Source: Streptomyces sp. NBC_00285 (GTDB taxonomy: Bacteria > Actinomycetota > Actinomycetes > Streptomycetales > Streptomycetaceae). Taken from it: DNA of 64,000 nt. The position numbers and the translations under genes were made by a program. Under the pieces are notes generated by a model. The model saw nothing but the letters and a program-made list of their open reading frames with translations, ran no database searches and was not told where the DNA came from. The stretch's first letter is position 1. Every line of letters starts with the position of its first letter. The DNA lies in the NCBI RefSeq assembly GCF_036174265.1, contig NZ_CP108055.1, forward strand, positions 3,906,001-3,970,000, written 5' to 3'. Shown piece after piece: positions 14,930 through 23,028 of this stretch.

Positions 14930-16366
14930 TCAGAACGGCTCGAAGTCGTCGAACTCCTTTGTGATCTCGTCCCGTTCGGCCTGCTTGTCCCGGCGGCGCT
15001 GGGTGGCCGGACGGGGCTCCTCGAGGCGGTGGTCCTCGCCACGCCGGCCGAGCATCTCGGCGCCTGCCATGACGGTCGGCTCCCAGTCGAAGACGACCGC
15101 GTTGTCCTCGGGGCCGATGGCGACGCCGTCACCCGAACGGGCGCCCGCCTTCATCAGCTTCTCTTCCACACCGAGGCGGTTGAGGCGGTCGGCGAGGTAA
15201 CCGACGGCCTCGTCGTTGCTGAAGTCGGTCTGCCGCACCCAGCGCTCCGGCTTCTCGCCGCGCACCCGGAACAACCCGTCCTCCTCGCGGGTGACGGTGA
15301 AGCCCGCGTCGTCCACGGCCTTGGGCCGGATGACGATCCGGGTCGATTCGTCCTTCGGCTTCGCGGCCCTCGACTTCGCGACCAGGCCGGCCAGCGCGAA
15401 GGACAGCTCCTTCAGGCCGATGTGCGCGACGGCGGACGTCTCGAAGACCCGGTAACCCCGGGACTCCAGGTCCGGCCGCACCATCTCGGCGAGGTCCTTG
15501 CCGTCCGGTACGTCGGTCTTGTTCAGGACGACGACGCGGGGACGGTTGTCGAGGCCGCCGTACTCCCTGAGCTCCGCCTCGATCATGTCGAGGTCGGAGA
15601 GCGGGTCGCGGTCGGACTCCAGCGTGGCGGTGTCCAGGACGTGCACGAGGACGCTGCAGCGCTCGACGTGCCGCAGGAACTCAAGGCCCAGGCCCTTGCC
15701 CTGGCTGGCGCCGGGGATGAGACCGGGCACGTCGGCGATCGTGTAGACGGTCTCGCCGGCCGTCACCACACCCAGGTTCGGGATGAGGGTCGTGAAGGGG
15801 TAGTCGGCGATCTTCGGCTTGGCCGCGCTCAGCACCGAGATCAGCGAGGACTTGCCCGCACTCGGGAAGCCGACCAGTGCCACGTCGGCGACCGACTTGA
15901 GCTCCAGGACGATGTTCTGGAGGTCTCCCGGCACACCGAGCAGCGCGAACCCGGGCGCCTTGCGGCGGGCGGAGGCCAGCGCCGCGTTGCCGAGGCCGCC
16001 GCGACCACCCTGGGCGGCGACGTACGTGGTGCCCTGGCCGACGAGGTCGGCGAGGACGTTGCCCGCCCTGTCGAGGATCACCGTGCCGTCCGGTACCGGA
16101 AGGACCAGGTCCTGTCCGTCCTTGCCGGACCGGTTGCCGCCCTCACCGGGCTTGCCGCTGGTGGCCTTGCGGTGCGGGGAGTGGTGGTAGTCGAGCAGCG
16201 TGGTGACGGACTGGTCGACGGTGAGGATGACGTCCCCGCCCCGGCCGCCGTTACCGCCGTCGGGCCCACCGAGCGGCTTGAACTTCTCCCGGTGGACGGA
16301 GGCACAGCCGTGGCCTCCGTTACCCGCGGCGACATGCAGTTCGACGCGGTCCACGAAGGTGGTCAT
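14930..16366 (-). CDS. obg: GTPase Obg/CgtA
   Basis: This 478-aa GTPase acts in late 50S ribosome assembly and, in Streptomyces, in the onset of aerial development. The glycine-rich Obg domain ('[18 protein letters not shown]') fills residues 1-158. The G domain has '[11 protein letters not shown]' (G1), 'DVPGLIPGA' (G3), 'NKTD' (G4) and 'TSA' (G5). An OCT domain near residues 345-430 ('[17 protein letters not shown]') and an acidic/basic tail follow. GGAGG lies 8 nt before the ATG. It follows rpmA after a 104-nt gap containing a hairpin, as in the usual rplU-rpmA-obg operon. Confidence 0.97.
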   Translation of the reverse strand: MTTFVDRVELHVAAGNGGHGCASVHREKFKPLGGPDGGNGGRGGDVILTVDQSVTTLLDYHHSPHRKATSGKPGEGGNRSGKDGQDLVLPVPDGTVILDRAGNVLADLVGQGTTYVAAQGGRGGLGNAALASARRKAPGFALLGVPGDLQNIVLELKSVADVALVGFPSAGKSSLISVLSAAKPKIADYPFTTLIPNLGVVTAGETVYTIADVPGLIPGASQGKGLGLEFLRHVERCSVLVHVLDTATLESDRDPLSDLDMIEAELREYGGLDNRPRVVVLNKTDVPDGKDLAEMVRPDLESRGYRVFETSAVAHIGLKELSFALAGLVAKSRAAKPKDESTRIVIRPKAVDDAGFTVTREEDGLFRVRGEKPERWVRQTDFSNDEAVGYLADRLNRLGVEEKLMKAGARSGDGVAIGPEDNAVVFDWEPTVMAGAEMLGRRGEDHRLEEPRPATQRRRDKQAERDEITKEFDDFEPF

Positions 16367-16410
16367 GGGATGTGCCTCCAGTTACTTACGAGTCTGTTCT
16401 TCGAGCAACA

Positions 16411-16459
16411 CGCGAAAGGCGGACCCGCTTCCCGGGAGGGAAGTGAGGTCCGCCTCGCG
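16411..16459 (-). terminator. Hairpin between rpmA and obg
   Basis: Positions 16417-16425 and 16447-16455 pair perfectly over 9 bp (AGGCGGACC/GGTCCGCCT), with an outer CGCG/CGCG extension interrupted by a bulge. It lies 12 nt after the rpmA stop without a U-tract. It could lower obg expression relative to the two ribosomal protein genes, or mark an RNA-processing site. Confidence 0.5.
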
Positions 16460-16470
16460 AAAGTTTCCGA

Positions 16471-16725
16471 TCAGGCGACCGGAACGATGTTCACGACCTT
16501 GCGGCCACGGTGGGTACCGAACTCCACCGCGCCGGCGTTGAGCGCGAACAGCGTGTCGTCGCCGCCACGGCCGACGCCCGAACCGGGGTGGAAGTGGGTG
16601 CCGCGCTGGCGGACCAGGATCTCACCCGCGTTGACGACCTGACCACCGAAACGCTTCACGCCGAGGCGCTGGGCGTTGGAGTCACGACCGTTACGGGTGG
16701 ACGATGCGCCCTTCTTGTGTGCCAT
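16471..16725 (-). CDS. rpmA: 50S ribosomal protein L27
   Basis: This 84-aa basic protein starts '[19 protein letters not shown]', the typical L27 N-terminus near the peptidyl-transferase centre, and continues with 'LGVKRFGGQ', '[15 protein letters not shown]' and '[11 protein letters not shown]'. There is no Firmicutes-type cleaved N-terminal extension. It lies 14 nt after rplU and is surely co-transcribed. Length and sequence are normal for the family. Confidence 0.97.
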   Translation of the reverse strand: MAHKKGASSTRNGRDSNAQRLGVKRFGGQVVNAGEILVRQRGTHFHPGSGVGRGGDDTLFALNAGAVEFGTHRGRKVVNIVPVA

Positions 16726-16739
16726 CTCTCCTCAGTCCC

Positions 16740-17060
16740 TTACTTCGCAGCCGCGGGGATCTCAGTGACCTTGATCGCCGTGTACTGCTGGCGGTGGCCC
16801 TGACGACGGCGGTAGCCGGTCTTGTTCTTGTAACGAAGGATGTCGATCTTGACGCCCTTGTGGTGATCCACGATCTCGGCCTGGACCTTGATACCGGCCA
16901 GCACCCACGGGTCGCTGGTCACAGCCTCGCCGTCGACAACGAGCAGGGTCGAGAGCTCGACCGTGTCGCCAACCTTGGCAGTGGAAATCTTGTCAACCTC
17001 AACGATGTCGCCGACAGCAACCTTGTGCTGGCGACCACCGCTGCGCACGATGGCGTACAC
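16740..17060 (-). CDS. rplU: 50S ribosomal protein L21
   Basis: This 106-aa protein starts '[18 protein letters not shown]' at a GTG and ends with the L21 signature region '[18 protein letters not shown]', which binds 23S rRNA. It is the first gene of the rplU-rpmA-obg group. A gap of about 200 nt separates it from rfbC and probably holds its promoter and leader. Confidence 0.97.
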   Translation of the reverse strand: MYAIVRSGGRQHKVAVGDIVEVDKISTAKVGDTVELSTLLVVDGEAVTSDPWVLAGIKVQAEIVDHHKGVKIDILRYKNKTGYRRRQGHRQQYTAIKVTEIPAAAK

Positions 17061-17266
17061 GCGGGTCTCACTCTCTCGCTCGGGGACGGCACCCCCGCAG
17101 TCCAGCCGCCCGGCAGAACAAGCGGCCTCTCCCGGCCGGAAAGCCCGAGAGGAAGAGGTTTACGGGGATGAGGCGCGTCCAATAACTGTGGACACGCCGA
17201 CGGTCAAGGTTACGGGGCCACGGCCGAACGGGTCAAACCGGCCCCGCCTCGCTTCAAACGTACGGG

Positions 17267-17869
17267 TCAGGAACCGAGGGAGCCGAGGCTCTCCCGGTAC
17301 GCCACGCAGGCCTCGTAGGAGGGCAGCAGGCCCTGCTCACGGGCCTCCGCGAGGGTGGGCGCCTGCTCGTCCTTGGGGGACAGCAGCGGGGTGATGCCCT
17401 CGGGCCACTCGATGCCGATCTCCGGGTCGAGCGGGTGGATGCCGTGCTCGCGCTCGGGCGCGTACCCCTCCGAGCAGAGGTAGACCACGGTCGCGTCGTC
17501 GGTCAGCGCCATGAAGGCGTGGCCGAGTCCCTCGGACAGGTAGACCGCGTGGTGGTCATGGTCGTCCAGCCGGACGATCTCCCACTGGCCGAAGGTCGGC
17601 GAGCCGGTCCGGATGTCCACGATCACGTCGAGGACCGCACCGCGCACGCACTTGACGTACTTGGCCTGACCGGGCGGCACGTCGGCGAAGTGGACACCGC
17701 GCAGCGTGCCCCGGCTGGAGACGGACATGTTGGCCTGGGCCAGGCTGAGCGAGTGGCCCGCGGCCTCGGCGAAGGCCGGGGCCTTGAACCACTCGTGGAA
17801 GCTGCCCCGGCCGTCGGGGAAGACCTTCGGCTCGAACACCCAGGCACCGGAGATCGAAAGGGGTCGCAT
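17267..17869 (-). CDS. rfbC: dTDP-4-dehydrorhamnose 3,5-epimerase
   Basis: This 200-aa cupin enzyme converts dTDP-4-keto-6-deoxyglucose to the L-lyxo epimer, the third step to dTDP-L-rhamnose. It shows 'GSFHEWFKAPAF', 'LAQANMSVSSRGTLRGVHF' (catalytic His near residue 63 in 'RGVHF'), 'VRGAVLDVIVDIR' and 'YLSEGLGHAFMAL'. The C-terminus ('LLPSYEACVAYRESLGS') is the usual extension. It starts 10 nt after the glycosyltransferase gene and is the last gene of the rhamnose operon. GAGG upstream of the ATG overlaps the preceding stop region. Confidence 0.94.
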   Translation of the reverse strand: MRPLSISGAWVFEPKVFPDGRGSFHEWFKAPAFAEAAGHSLSLAQANMSVSSRGTLRGVHFADVPPGQAKYVKCVRGAVLDVIVDIRTGSPTFGQWEIVRLDDHDHHAVYLSEGLGHAFMALTDDATVVYLCSEGYAPEREHGIHPLDPEIGIEWPEGITPLLSPKDEQAPTLAEAREQGLLPSYEACVAYRESLGSLGS

Positions 17870-17879
17870 CGCGGAGGCC

Positions 17880-19877
17880 TCAGCCCTTCTTCTGGTTGGT
17901 CAGTGCACGCTTGAGCCGCCCGGCGGCCCGGCGCCACAGCGGGCGCGGCGCGGCCGCCTTCTTCTGGGGAGCGGCGGCGGCCTTCTTCGCGTCGGACGCG
18001 GTGTGCCGGTCGATCACCTTGGCGGTGCCGTCGGCGGCGACCACCACGTCGACCGGGAGCCGGGTCCACTTCCGCTCACCGCGGGCCGCGGACGGCACGC
18101 CGACGCGGACCGCCCAGCGCAGACCGGTGAGCTTCTCCACCGGCAGCTCGGCGGTGAGCACCCCGCGCTCGACGGTGGCGTCGGCGGGGTACTTTCCGAC
18201 GTTCTTGCGCTCGAAGCGCAGCTGTACCGGTTCGCCGCCGTCCACCGCGCGGTGCAGCGGCAGCGGGAGCCGGACCGTGGTGCCGTCGACCGAGGCCGCG
18301 GCCGGATCCATCCGGGCCACCGCCTCGCCCTCCAGCTTGCCGGTGTGCTGGTCGACGTCGAGCGAGAGGTTGCCCGGGCCGTCGGTCCAGTACGGCAGGA
18401 CGAGGCGGGGCACGTCGCCGACGAGCGCGGCGGTCCGGCCGGCCTCGACGTCCTCGCCGCGCACCGCGCCGAGCCGGGTCTCCTTGCTCCAGCCGCAGGA
18501 CTTGATCCTGAGGTGCAGGTCCCAGATGCCCTTGTCGAGCGGGGCCCCGGAGGCCGCGGTCTGCGGGTCGAGCTCGGCGTGGGCGGAGATCCGCTGACGG
18601 AAGGCACCGTCCGTGGCCGGCACCTCGTGCAGCTCGCTCCTGACGGGCAGATAGAACTGCCGGGCGTCCTCGCGGTGCCGGGCCACCAGGTCGACGTCGC
18701 TCTTGTCCAGCGGGGCGTCCAGCTTGATGCCCTGCGTGGCCAGCGCGTCGAGCGCCGCCCCGGACAGCGGCAGCCCGAGCAGGGCGCGCTCGCCGTCCCG
18801 GCGGAAGGTCATGGGCTCGTCGCCGATCCGGAGTTCGGCATCGAATCCGACGCGCAGGGTGCCGTCCTGCCACTCCAGTGAGGTCAGCTCGCCGGTGGGC
18901 GTGATCCCGGCCTCCCACTCGGCGAGGTCGCGGATCTCGTCGTAGCGGTCGGCGAAGATCAGCCCGGCGACCACCTTCTGGGTGAGGCCGAGACGGGCCA
19001 CGACGCCCGGTCCGAAGCGCTCGGTGACCACCTTGCGGATCTCGGTGTACAGCTCCTCGGCGTAGTCCTCGGGGAGCTTGAGCAGCCGCTTGCCGCGCAG
19101 CCGCTCGACCATCTCGTTGCGCAGCCAGCGGCTGTACAACTTGTCGCGCAGCGCTCCGGGCTCGGTCAGCGACTCGACGACGTCGAGGGCCTCGCGGAGG
19201 TTGCCGAAGTAGCCGACCGGGTCGAAGCGCTGGAAGCCGGCGTTGGAGCCGTCGTCACGGGTGATGTGGTAGTAGCACAGGTAGTCGCTGAGGACGGAGA
19301 CGTTCTTCGCCCGCAGATAGGTCTCCACGACGAAGACGTGGTCCTCGAGCCGGCGGCGACCCTCCTTGAAGCGGATCTCGTGCTCGTTCAGGAAGTCCCG
19401 GCGGAACATCTTGTGCGGGGTGAGGCTGTCGATCAGCGGCGCGTTGGACACGGTGGCACGCGGCCGGTTGACGCGGAACAGCTCCTGCGGGACGGGGCGT
19501 CCGATGCCCGCCATCTTGCCCACGATCACGTCGGCCCCGTTGGCCTTGCCGTACTCGTACATCCGCTCAAGGGCCTCGTCGCCGAGCCAGTCGTCGTGGT
19601 CGGCGAACATGACGTACTCGCCCTGCGCGGCCGCGAGTCCGGTGTTGCGGGGGCGGCCCGACCAGCCGGAGGACTCCTGGTGGATGACGTGGAAGTGCGG
19701 GTGCTCGGCGGCGAGCTGGTCCAGCCGCGCCGGGGTCTCGTCGGTGGATCCGTCGTTGACGAAGAACACCTCGAACTCGTCGGGGGTCAGGCTCTGCCGC
19801 AGCAGGCCCGTGATGCAGTCCTCGACGTATTTGCCGGGGTTGTAGACCGCGATGACGACGCTGACCTTGACCGTCAC
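17880..19877 (-). CDS. Large family 2 glycosyltransferase in the rhamnose operon
   Basis: The N-terminal ~220 residues of this 665-aa protein are a GT-A glycosyltransferase: 'VSVVIAVYNPGKYVEDCI', 'VFFVNDGSTDETPARLD', 'GRPRNTGLAAAQGEYVMFADHDDWLG' (split here as two motifs: the RNxG loop and the 'DHDDW' metal site near residue 95). Residues ~330-620 form a beta-rich C-terminal region without membrane spans, and the tail is Ala/Lys/Arg-rich and very basic. The GTG start overlaps the rfbD stop by 4 nt (GTGA), so it is translationally coupled to sugar-nucleotide synthesis. This favours rhamnosyl transfer, although donor specificity cannot be read from sequence. Confidence 0.86.
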   Translation of the reverse strand: MTVKVSVVIAVYNPGKYVEDCITGLLRQSLTPDEFEVFFVNDGSTDETPARLDQLAAEHPHFHVIHQESSGWSGRPRNTGLAAAQGEYVMFADHDDWLGDEALERMYEYGKANGADVIVGKMAGIGRPVPQELFRVNRPRATVSNAPLIDSLTPHKMFRRDFLNEHEIRFKEGRRRLEDHVFVVETYLRAKNVSVLSDYLCYYHITRDDGSNAGFQRFDPVGYFGNLREALDVVESLTEPGALRDKLYSRWLRNEMVERLRGKRLLKLPEDYAEELYTEIRKVVTERFGPGVVARLGLTQKVVAGLIFADRYDEIRDLAEWEAGITPTGELTSLEWQDGTLRVGFDAELRIGDEPMTFRRDGERALLGLPLSGAALDALATQGIKLDAPLDKSDVDLVARHREDARQFYLPVRSELHEVPATDGAFRQRISAHAELDPQTAASGAPLDKGIWDLHLRIKSCGWSKETRLGAVRGEDVEAGRTAALVGDVPRLVLPYWTDGPGNLSLDVDQHTGKLEGEAVARMDPAAASVDGTTVRLPLPLHRAVDGGEPVQLRFERKNVGKYPADATVERGVLTAELPVEKLTGLRWAVRVGVPSAARGERKWTRLPVDVVVAADGTAKVIDRHTASDAKKAAAAPQKKAAAPRPLWRRAAGRLKRALTNQKKG

Positions 19878-20770
19878 GCCGTGTTCTCCTTCAGATGGAC
19901 CCGGTGGATCTCCGGGAAGGCCTCGGTGAGGGCCGTACGCCAGTCGCGCAGCGGCTCGATGCCGGCCTCGGCGAACCGGTCGTGACCGAGGACGCTGTAG
20001 GCGGGGCGGGGCGCGGGGCGCACGAACGCCTCGCTGGTGGTGGGGCGGACCCGGTCCGGGTCGGTGCCGAGCAGGCGGAAGATCTCCTGGGTGAAGCCGT
20101 GCCAGGTGGTCTCGCCGGAGCTGGTGCCGTGATAGACGCCGGCCGGGGCGGTGCCGGCCAGGGCGCCGCGGCCCAACTCGACCAGCAGGCCCGCGAGATC
20201 GGCGCTCCAGGTGGGCTGGCCACGCTGGTCGTCGACGACGTCGAGGGTGTCCTTGACGCCTTCCAGCTTGATCATCGTGCGGACGAAGTTGGGGCCGCCG
20301 GCGCCGTAGAGCCAGGCGGTGCGGACGACGTATCCGCGCTCGGTGGCGAGGACGGCCTTCTCGCCGGCCAGCTTGGTGCGGCCGTAGGCGCTGCGGGGCG
20401 CGGTGGGGGCGTCCTCCGCGTACGGCTCCTGGGCGTCCCCGGCGAAGACGTAGTCCGTGGAGACGTGCAGCAGGACGGTGCCGGTGCGGGCGCAGGCCTC
20501 GGCGAGGTGGCGCGGCCCGTCGCCGTTGATGGCGAGCGCCTCGTCCTCACGGGTCTCGGCGTCGTCGACGGCGGTCCAGGCCGCGCAGTTGACGACCACG
20601 GCGGGCCGGTGCTCCTGAAGCGCCGCGCTCACGGCGTCGGCGTCGGTGAGGTCGAGGGCGGCGCGGTCGAGGGCGACATACCGCTCCCCCGCCTCGGACA
20701 GCCGGGCCAGGACGTCCTGGCCCAGCATGCCGCCCGCGCCCGTGACCAGCCAGGTGCGGTTGTCGGTCAC
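19874..20770 (-). CDS. rfbD: dTDP-4-dehydrorhamnose reductase
   Basis: This 298-aa short-chain reductase makes dTDP-L-rhamnose, the last step of the pathway. It has the NADPH loop 'LVTGAGGMLGQDVLARL', 'VVNCAAWTAVDDAE', 'HVSTDYVFAGDAQEPY' and the catalytic 'YGRTKLAGEKAV'. The GTG at 20770 overlaps the rfbB stop as GTGA. A longer frame exists upstream but runs inside rfbB. It overlaps the next gene by 4 nt as well. Confidence 0.95.
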   Translation of the reverse strand: MTDNRTWLVTGAGGMLGQDVLARLSEAGERYVALDRAALDLTDADAVSAALQEHRPAVVVNCAAWTAVDDAETREDEALAINGDGPRHLAEACARTGTVLLHVSTDYVFAGDAQEPYAEDAPTAPRSAYGRTKLAGEKAVLATERGYVVRTAWLYGAGGPNFVRTMIKLEGVKDTLDVVDDQRGQPTWSADLAGLLVELGRGALAGTAPAGVYHGTSSGETTWHGFTQEIFRLLGTDPDRVRPTTSEAFVRPAPRPAYSVLGHDRFAEAGIEPLRDWRTALTEAFPEIHRVHLKENTA

Positions 20771-21753
20771 AGCGCGGCCCGCTCCTTCAGGGGCTCCCAC
20801 CAGGCACGGTTGTCGCGGTACCACTGCACGGTCTCCGCGAGGCCCTGCTCGAAGGTCTTGCGGGGCTCGTAGCCGAGCTCCTCGCGGATCTTCGTGCAGT
20901 CGACGGAGTACCGGCGGTCGTGGCCCTTGCGGTCCTCGACGTATTCGACACTGGTCTCCCAGTCGGCGCCGCACGCCGTCAGCAGCAGCCCGGTGAGCTC
21001 CTTGTTGGAGAGCTCGGTGCCGCCGCCGATGTTGTAGACCTCACCGGCACGGCCCTTGGTGCGCACGAGCTCGATGCCCTGGACGTGGTCGTCGATGTGC
21101 AGCCAGTCGCGGACGTTGCCGCCGTCGCCGTACAGCGGGACCTTCTTGCCGTCGAGAAGGTTGGTCACGAAGAGCGGGATGACCTTCTCGGGGAAGTGGT
21201 GGTGCCCGTAGTTGTTGGAGCAACGGGTGACGCGGACGTCCAGGCCGTGGGTGCGGTGGTACGACAGCGCGATCAGGTCGCTGGACGCCTTCGCCGAGGA
21301 ATACGGCGAGTTGGGCTCCAGCGGGTGCGTCTCGGGCCAGGAACCCTCGTCGATCGAGCCGTAGACCTCGTCGGTGGAGATGTGCACGAAGGTCTTGATG
21401 CCCGCGCGGTGGGCCGCGTCGATGAGGGTGTGGGTGCCGACCACGTTGGTGCGCACGAACTCCGCGCCGCCGTCGATGGAACGGTCGACGTGCGACTCGG
21501 CGGCGAAGTGGACGACCTGGTCGTGCTCGGCCATCAGCTTGCCGACCAGCTCGGGGTCGCAGATGTCGCCCTGCACGAAGGCGAACCCCGGGTGCTCGCG
21601 CACCTCGTCGAGGTTGGCCGGGTTGCCCGCGTAGGTCAGCTTGTCGAGGACGGTGACGGCGACGTCACCGGGGCCCTCGGGGCCGAGCACGGTACGGACG
21701 TAGTGCGAGCCGATGAAGCCGGCACCGCCGGTCACCAGAATCCGAGTCGTCAT
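20767..21753 (-). CDS. rfbB: dTDP-glucose 4,6-dehydratase
   Basis: This 328-aa extended SDR enzyme catalyses the second step to dTDP-L-rhamnose. It shows 'ILVTGGAGFIGSHYVR' for NAD binding, 'HFAAESHVDRSIDG', 'THTLIDAAHRAG', 'HISTDEVYGSI' and the catalytic 'SPYSSAKASSDLI' (YxxxK), then 'RCSNNYGHHHFPEKVIPLF'. The ATG overlaps the rfbA stop as ATGA, and the stop overlaps the rfbD start. Length and motifs are typical. Confidence 0.96.
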   Translation of the reverse strand: MTTRILVTGGAGFIGSHYVRTVLGPEGPGDVAVTVLDKLTYAGNPANLDEVREHPGFAFVQGDICDPELVGKLMAEHDQVVHFAAESHVDRSIDGGAEFVRTNVVGTHTLIDAAHRAGIKTFVHISTDEVYGSIDEGSWPETHPLEPNSPYSSAKASSDLIALSYHRTHGLDVRVTRCSNNYGHHHFPEKVIPLFVTNLLDGKKVPLYGDGGNVRDWLHIDDHVQGIELVRTKGRAGEVYNIGGGTELSNKELTGLLLTACGADWETSVEYVEDRKGHDRRYSVDCTKIREELGYEPRKTFEQGLAETVQWYRDNRAWWEPLKERAAL

Positions 21754-22817
21754 GAAGAGATCTGCACCTTGCTGTGATCACCGAGCACGAGCCGGTGTGC
21801 CTTGGGGTTGCGGGGCGCGGGCGTGACCTCGACGTCACGTCCGATGAGCGAGGCCTCCACGCGGCGCACGCCGGTCACGGACGAGCCGCGCAGCACGATG
21901 GAGTACTCGATTTCGCTGTCCTCGATCCGGCAGTTCTCGGACACGGACGTGAAAGGACCGATGTACGCGTCGTTGACGACGGTGCCGGCACCGATGATGG
22001 CGGGCCCGACGATACGGCTGCCGCTGACGCTGGCGCCGGCCTCGACACGGACCCGGCCGATGATCTCGCTGGTCTCGTCGACCGTGCCCTCGTTCACCGG
22101 ATCGACGGTCTCCAGGACGGACCGGTTGACCTCCAGCATGTCGGTGACGTTGCCGGTGTCCTTCCAGTACCCGGAGATGGTCGTGGAGCGCACGTCACGC
22201 TTCTCGTCGATCAGCCACTGGATCGCGTGGGTGATCTCCAGCTCGCCGCGCCAGGACGGCTCGATGGAGCGGACCGCCTCGTGTATGGCCGGGGTGAACA
22301 GGTAGACGCCGACGAGCGCCAGGTCGCTCTTGGGCTCCTTCGGCTTCTCCTCCAGGCCCACCACCCGGCCGTTTCCGTCGAGTTCGGCGACACCGAAGGA
22401 GGTGGGGTTGGGGACCCGGGTCAGCAGGATCTGCGCCTCGGGCCGCTCGGCGCGGAACTCGTCCACCAGACCGGTGATGCCACCGACGATGAAGTTGTCA
22501 CCGAGGTACATGACGAAGTCCTCGTCACCGAGGAACTCCTGGGAGATCAGGACGGCGTGGGCGAGGCCCAGCGGAGCGTCCTGCGGGATGTAGGTGACCT
22601 CGATCCCGAACTGGGAGCCGTCACCCACCGCCTCACGGATCTCGTCCGCGGTGTCGCCGACGACGATGCCGACCTCGGTGATCCCGGCCTCGGCGATCGC
22701 CTCGAGGCCGTAGAACAGCACCGGCTTGTTGGCGACCGGCACCAACTGCTTGGCGGAGGTGTGGGTGATCGGGCGGAGGCGGGTGCCCGCTCCCCCGGAG
22801 AGCACGAGAGCCTTCAC
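21750..22817 (-). CDS. rfbA: Glucose-1-phosphate thymidylyltransferase, long form
   Basis: This 355-aa enzyme makes dTDP-glucose. The nucleotidyltransferase domain (1-240) shows 'LVLSGGAGTRLRPITHTSAK' and 'VMYLGDNFIVGGI'. The C-terminal ~110 residues form a left-handed beta-helix-like region ('GSRIVGPAIIGAGTVV'), so this is the longer StrD/RmlA-long class common in actinobacteria rather than the ~290-aa RmlA. AGGG lies 6 nt before the GTG. It opens the rhamnose operon; a TATGAT hexamer on the minus strand near 22863-22868 is a candidate -10. Confidence 0.95.
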   Translation of the reverse strand: MKALVLSGGAGTRLRPITHTSAKQLVPVANKPVLFYGLEAIAEAGITEVGIVVGDTADEIREAVGDGSQFGIEVTYIPQDAPLGLAHAVLISQEFLGDEDFVMYLGDNFIVGGITGLVDEFRAERPEAQILLTRVPNPTSFGVAELDGNGRVVGLEEKPKEPKSDLALVGVYLFTPAIHEAVRSIEPSWRGELEITHAIQWLIDEKRDVRSTTISGYWKDTGNVTDMLEVNRSVLETVDPVNEGTVDETSEIIGRVRVEAGASVSGSRIVGPAIIGAGTVVNDAYIGPFTSVSENCRIEDSEIEYSIVLRGSSVTGVRRVEASLIGRDVEVTPAPRNPKAHRLVLGDHSKVQISS

Positions 22818-22959
22818 TGGAATCCCTATTTGTCTAAATTAAGCGTCAATCTCGGCTCACATCATAACCCTGGCGACAGGACCGGGATTCACCGGCCATT
22901 CACATGACCGCTTCTCTGGCGACAACTGTGCGAGGGGCGTATTACCCACAGAATCACGG

Positions 22960-22989
22960 AATCCGCCCCCGGCGAACCGGGGGCGGATT
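22960..22989 (-). terminator. Hairpin after rne
   Basis: A perfect 13-bp stem (22960-22972 with 22977-22989) closes a 4-nt loop, 39 nt past the rne stop. The stem is very GC-rich, flanked by A/T bases, and could end transcription from rne. It also lies upstream of the rfbA promoter region. Confidence 0.75.
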
Positions 22990-23028
22990 TCGATCTTCGG
23001 ATGGCCGAATCTACTCGGTGACCGTCTG

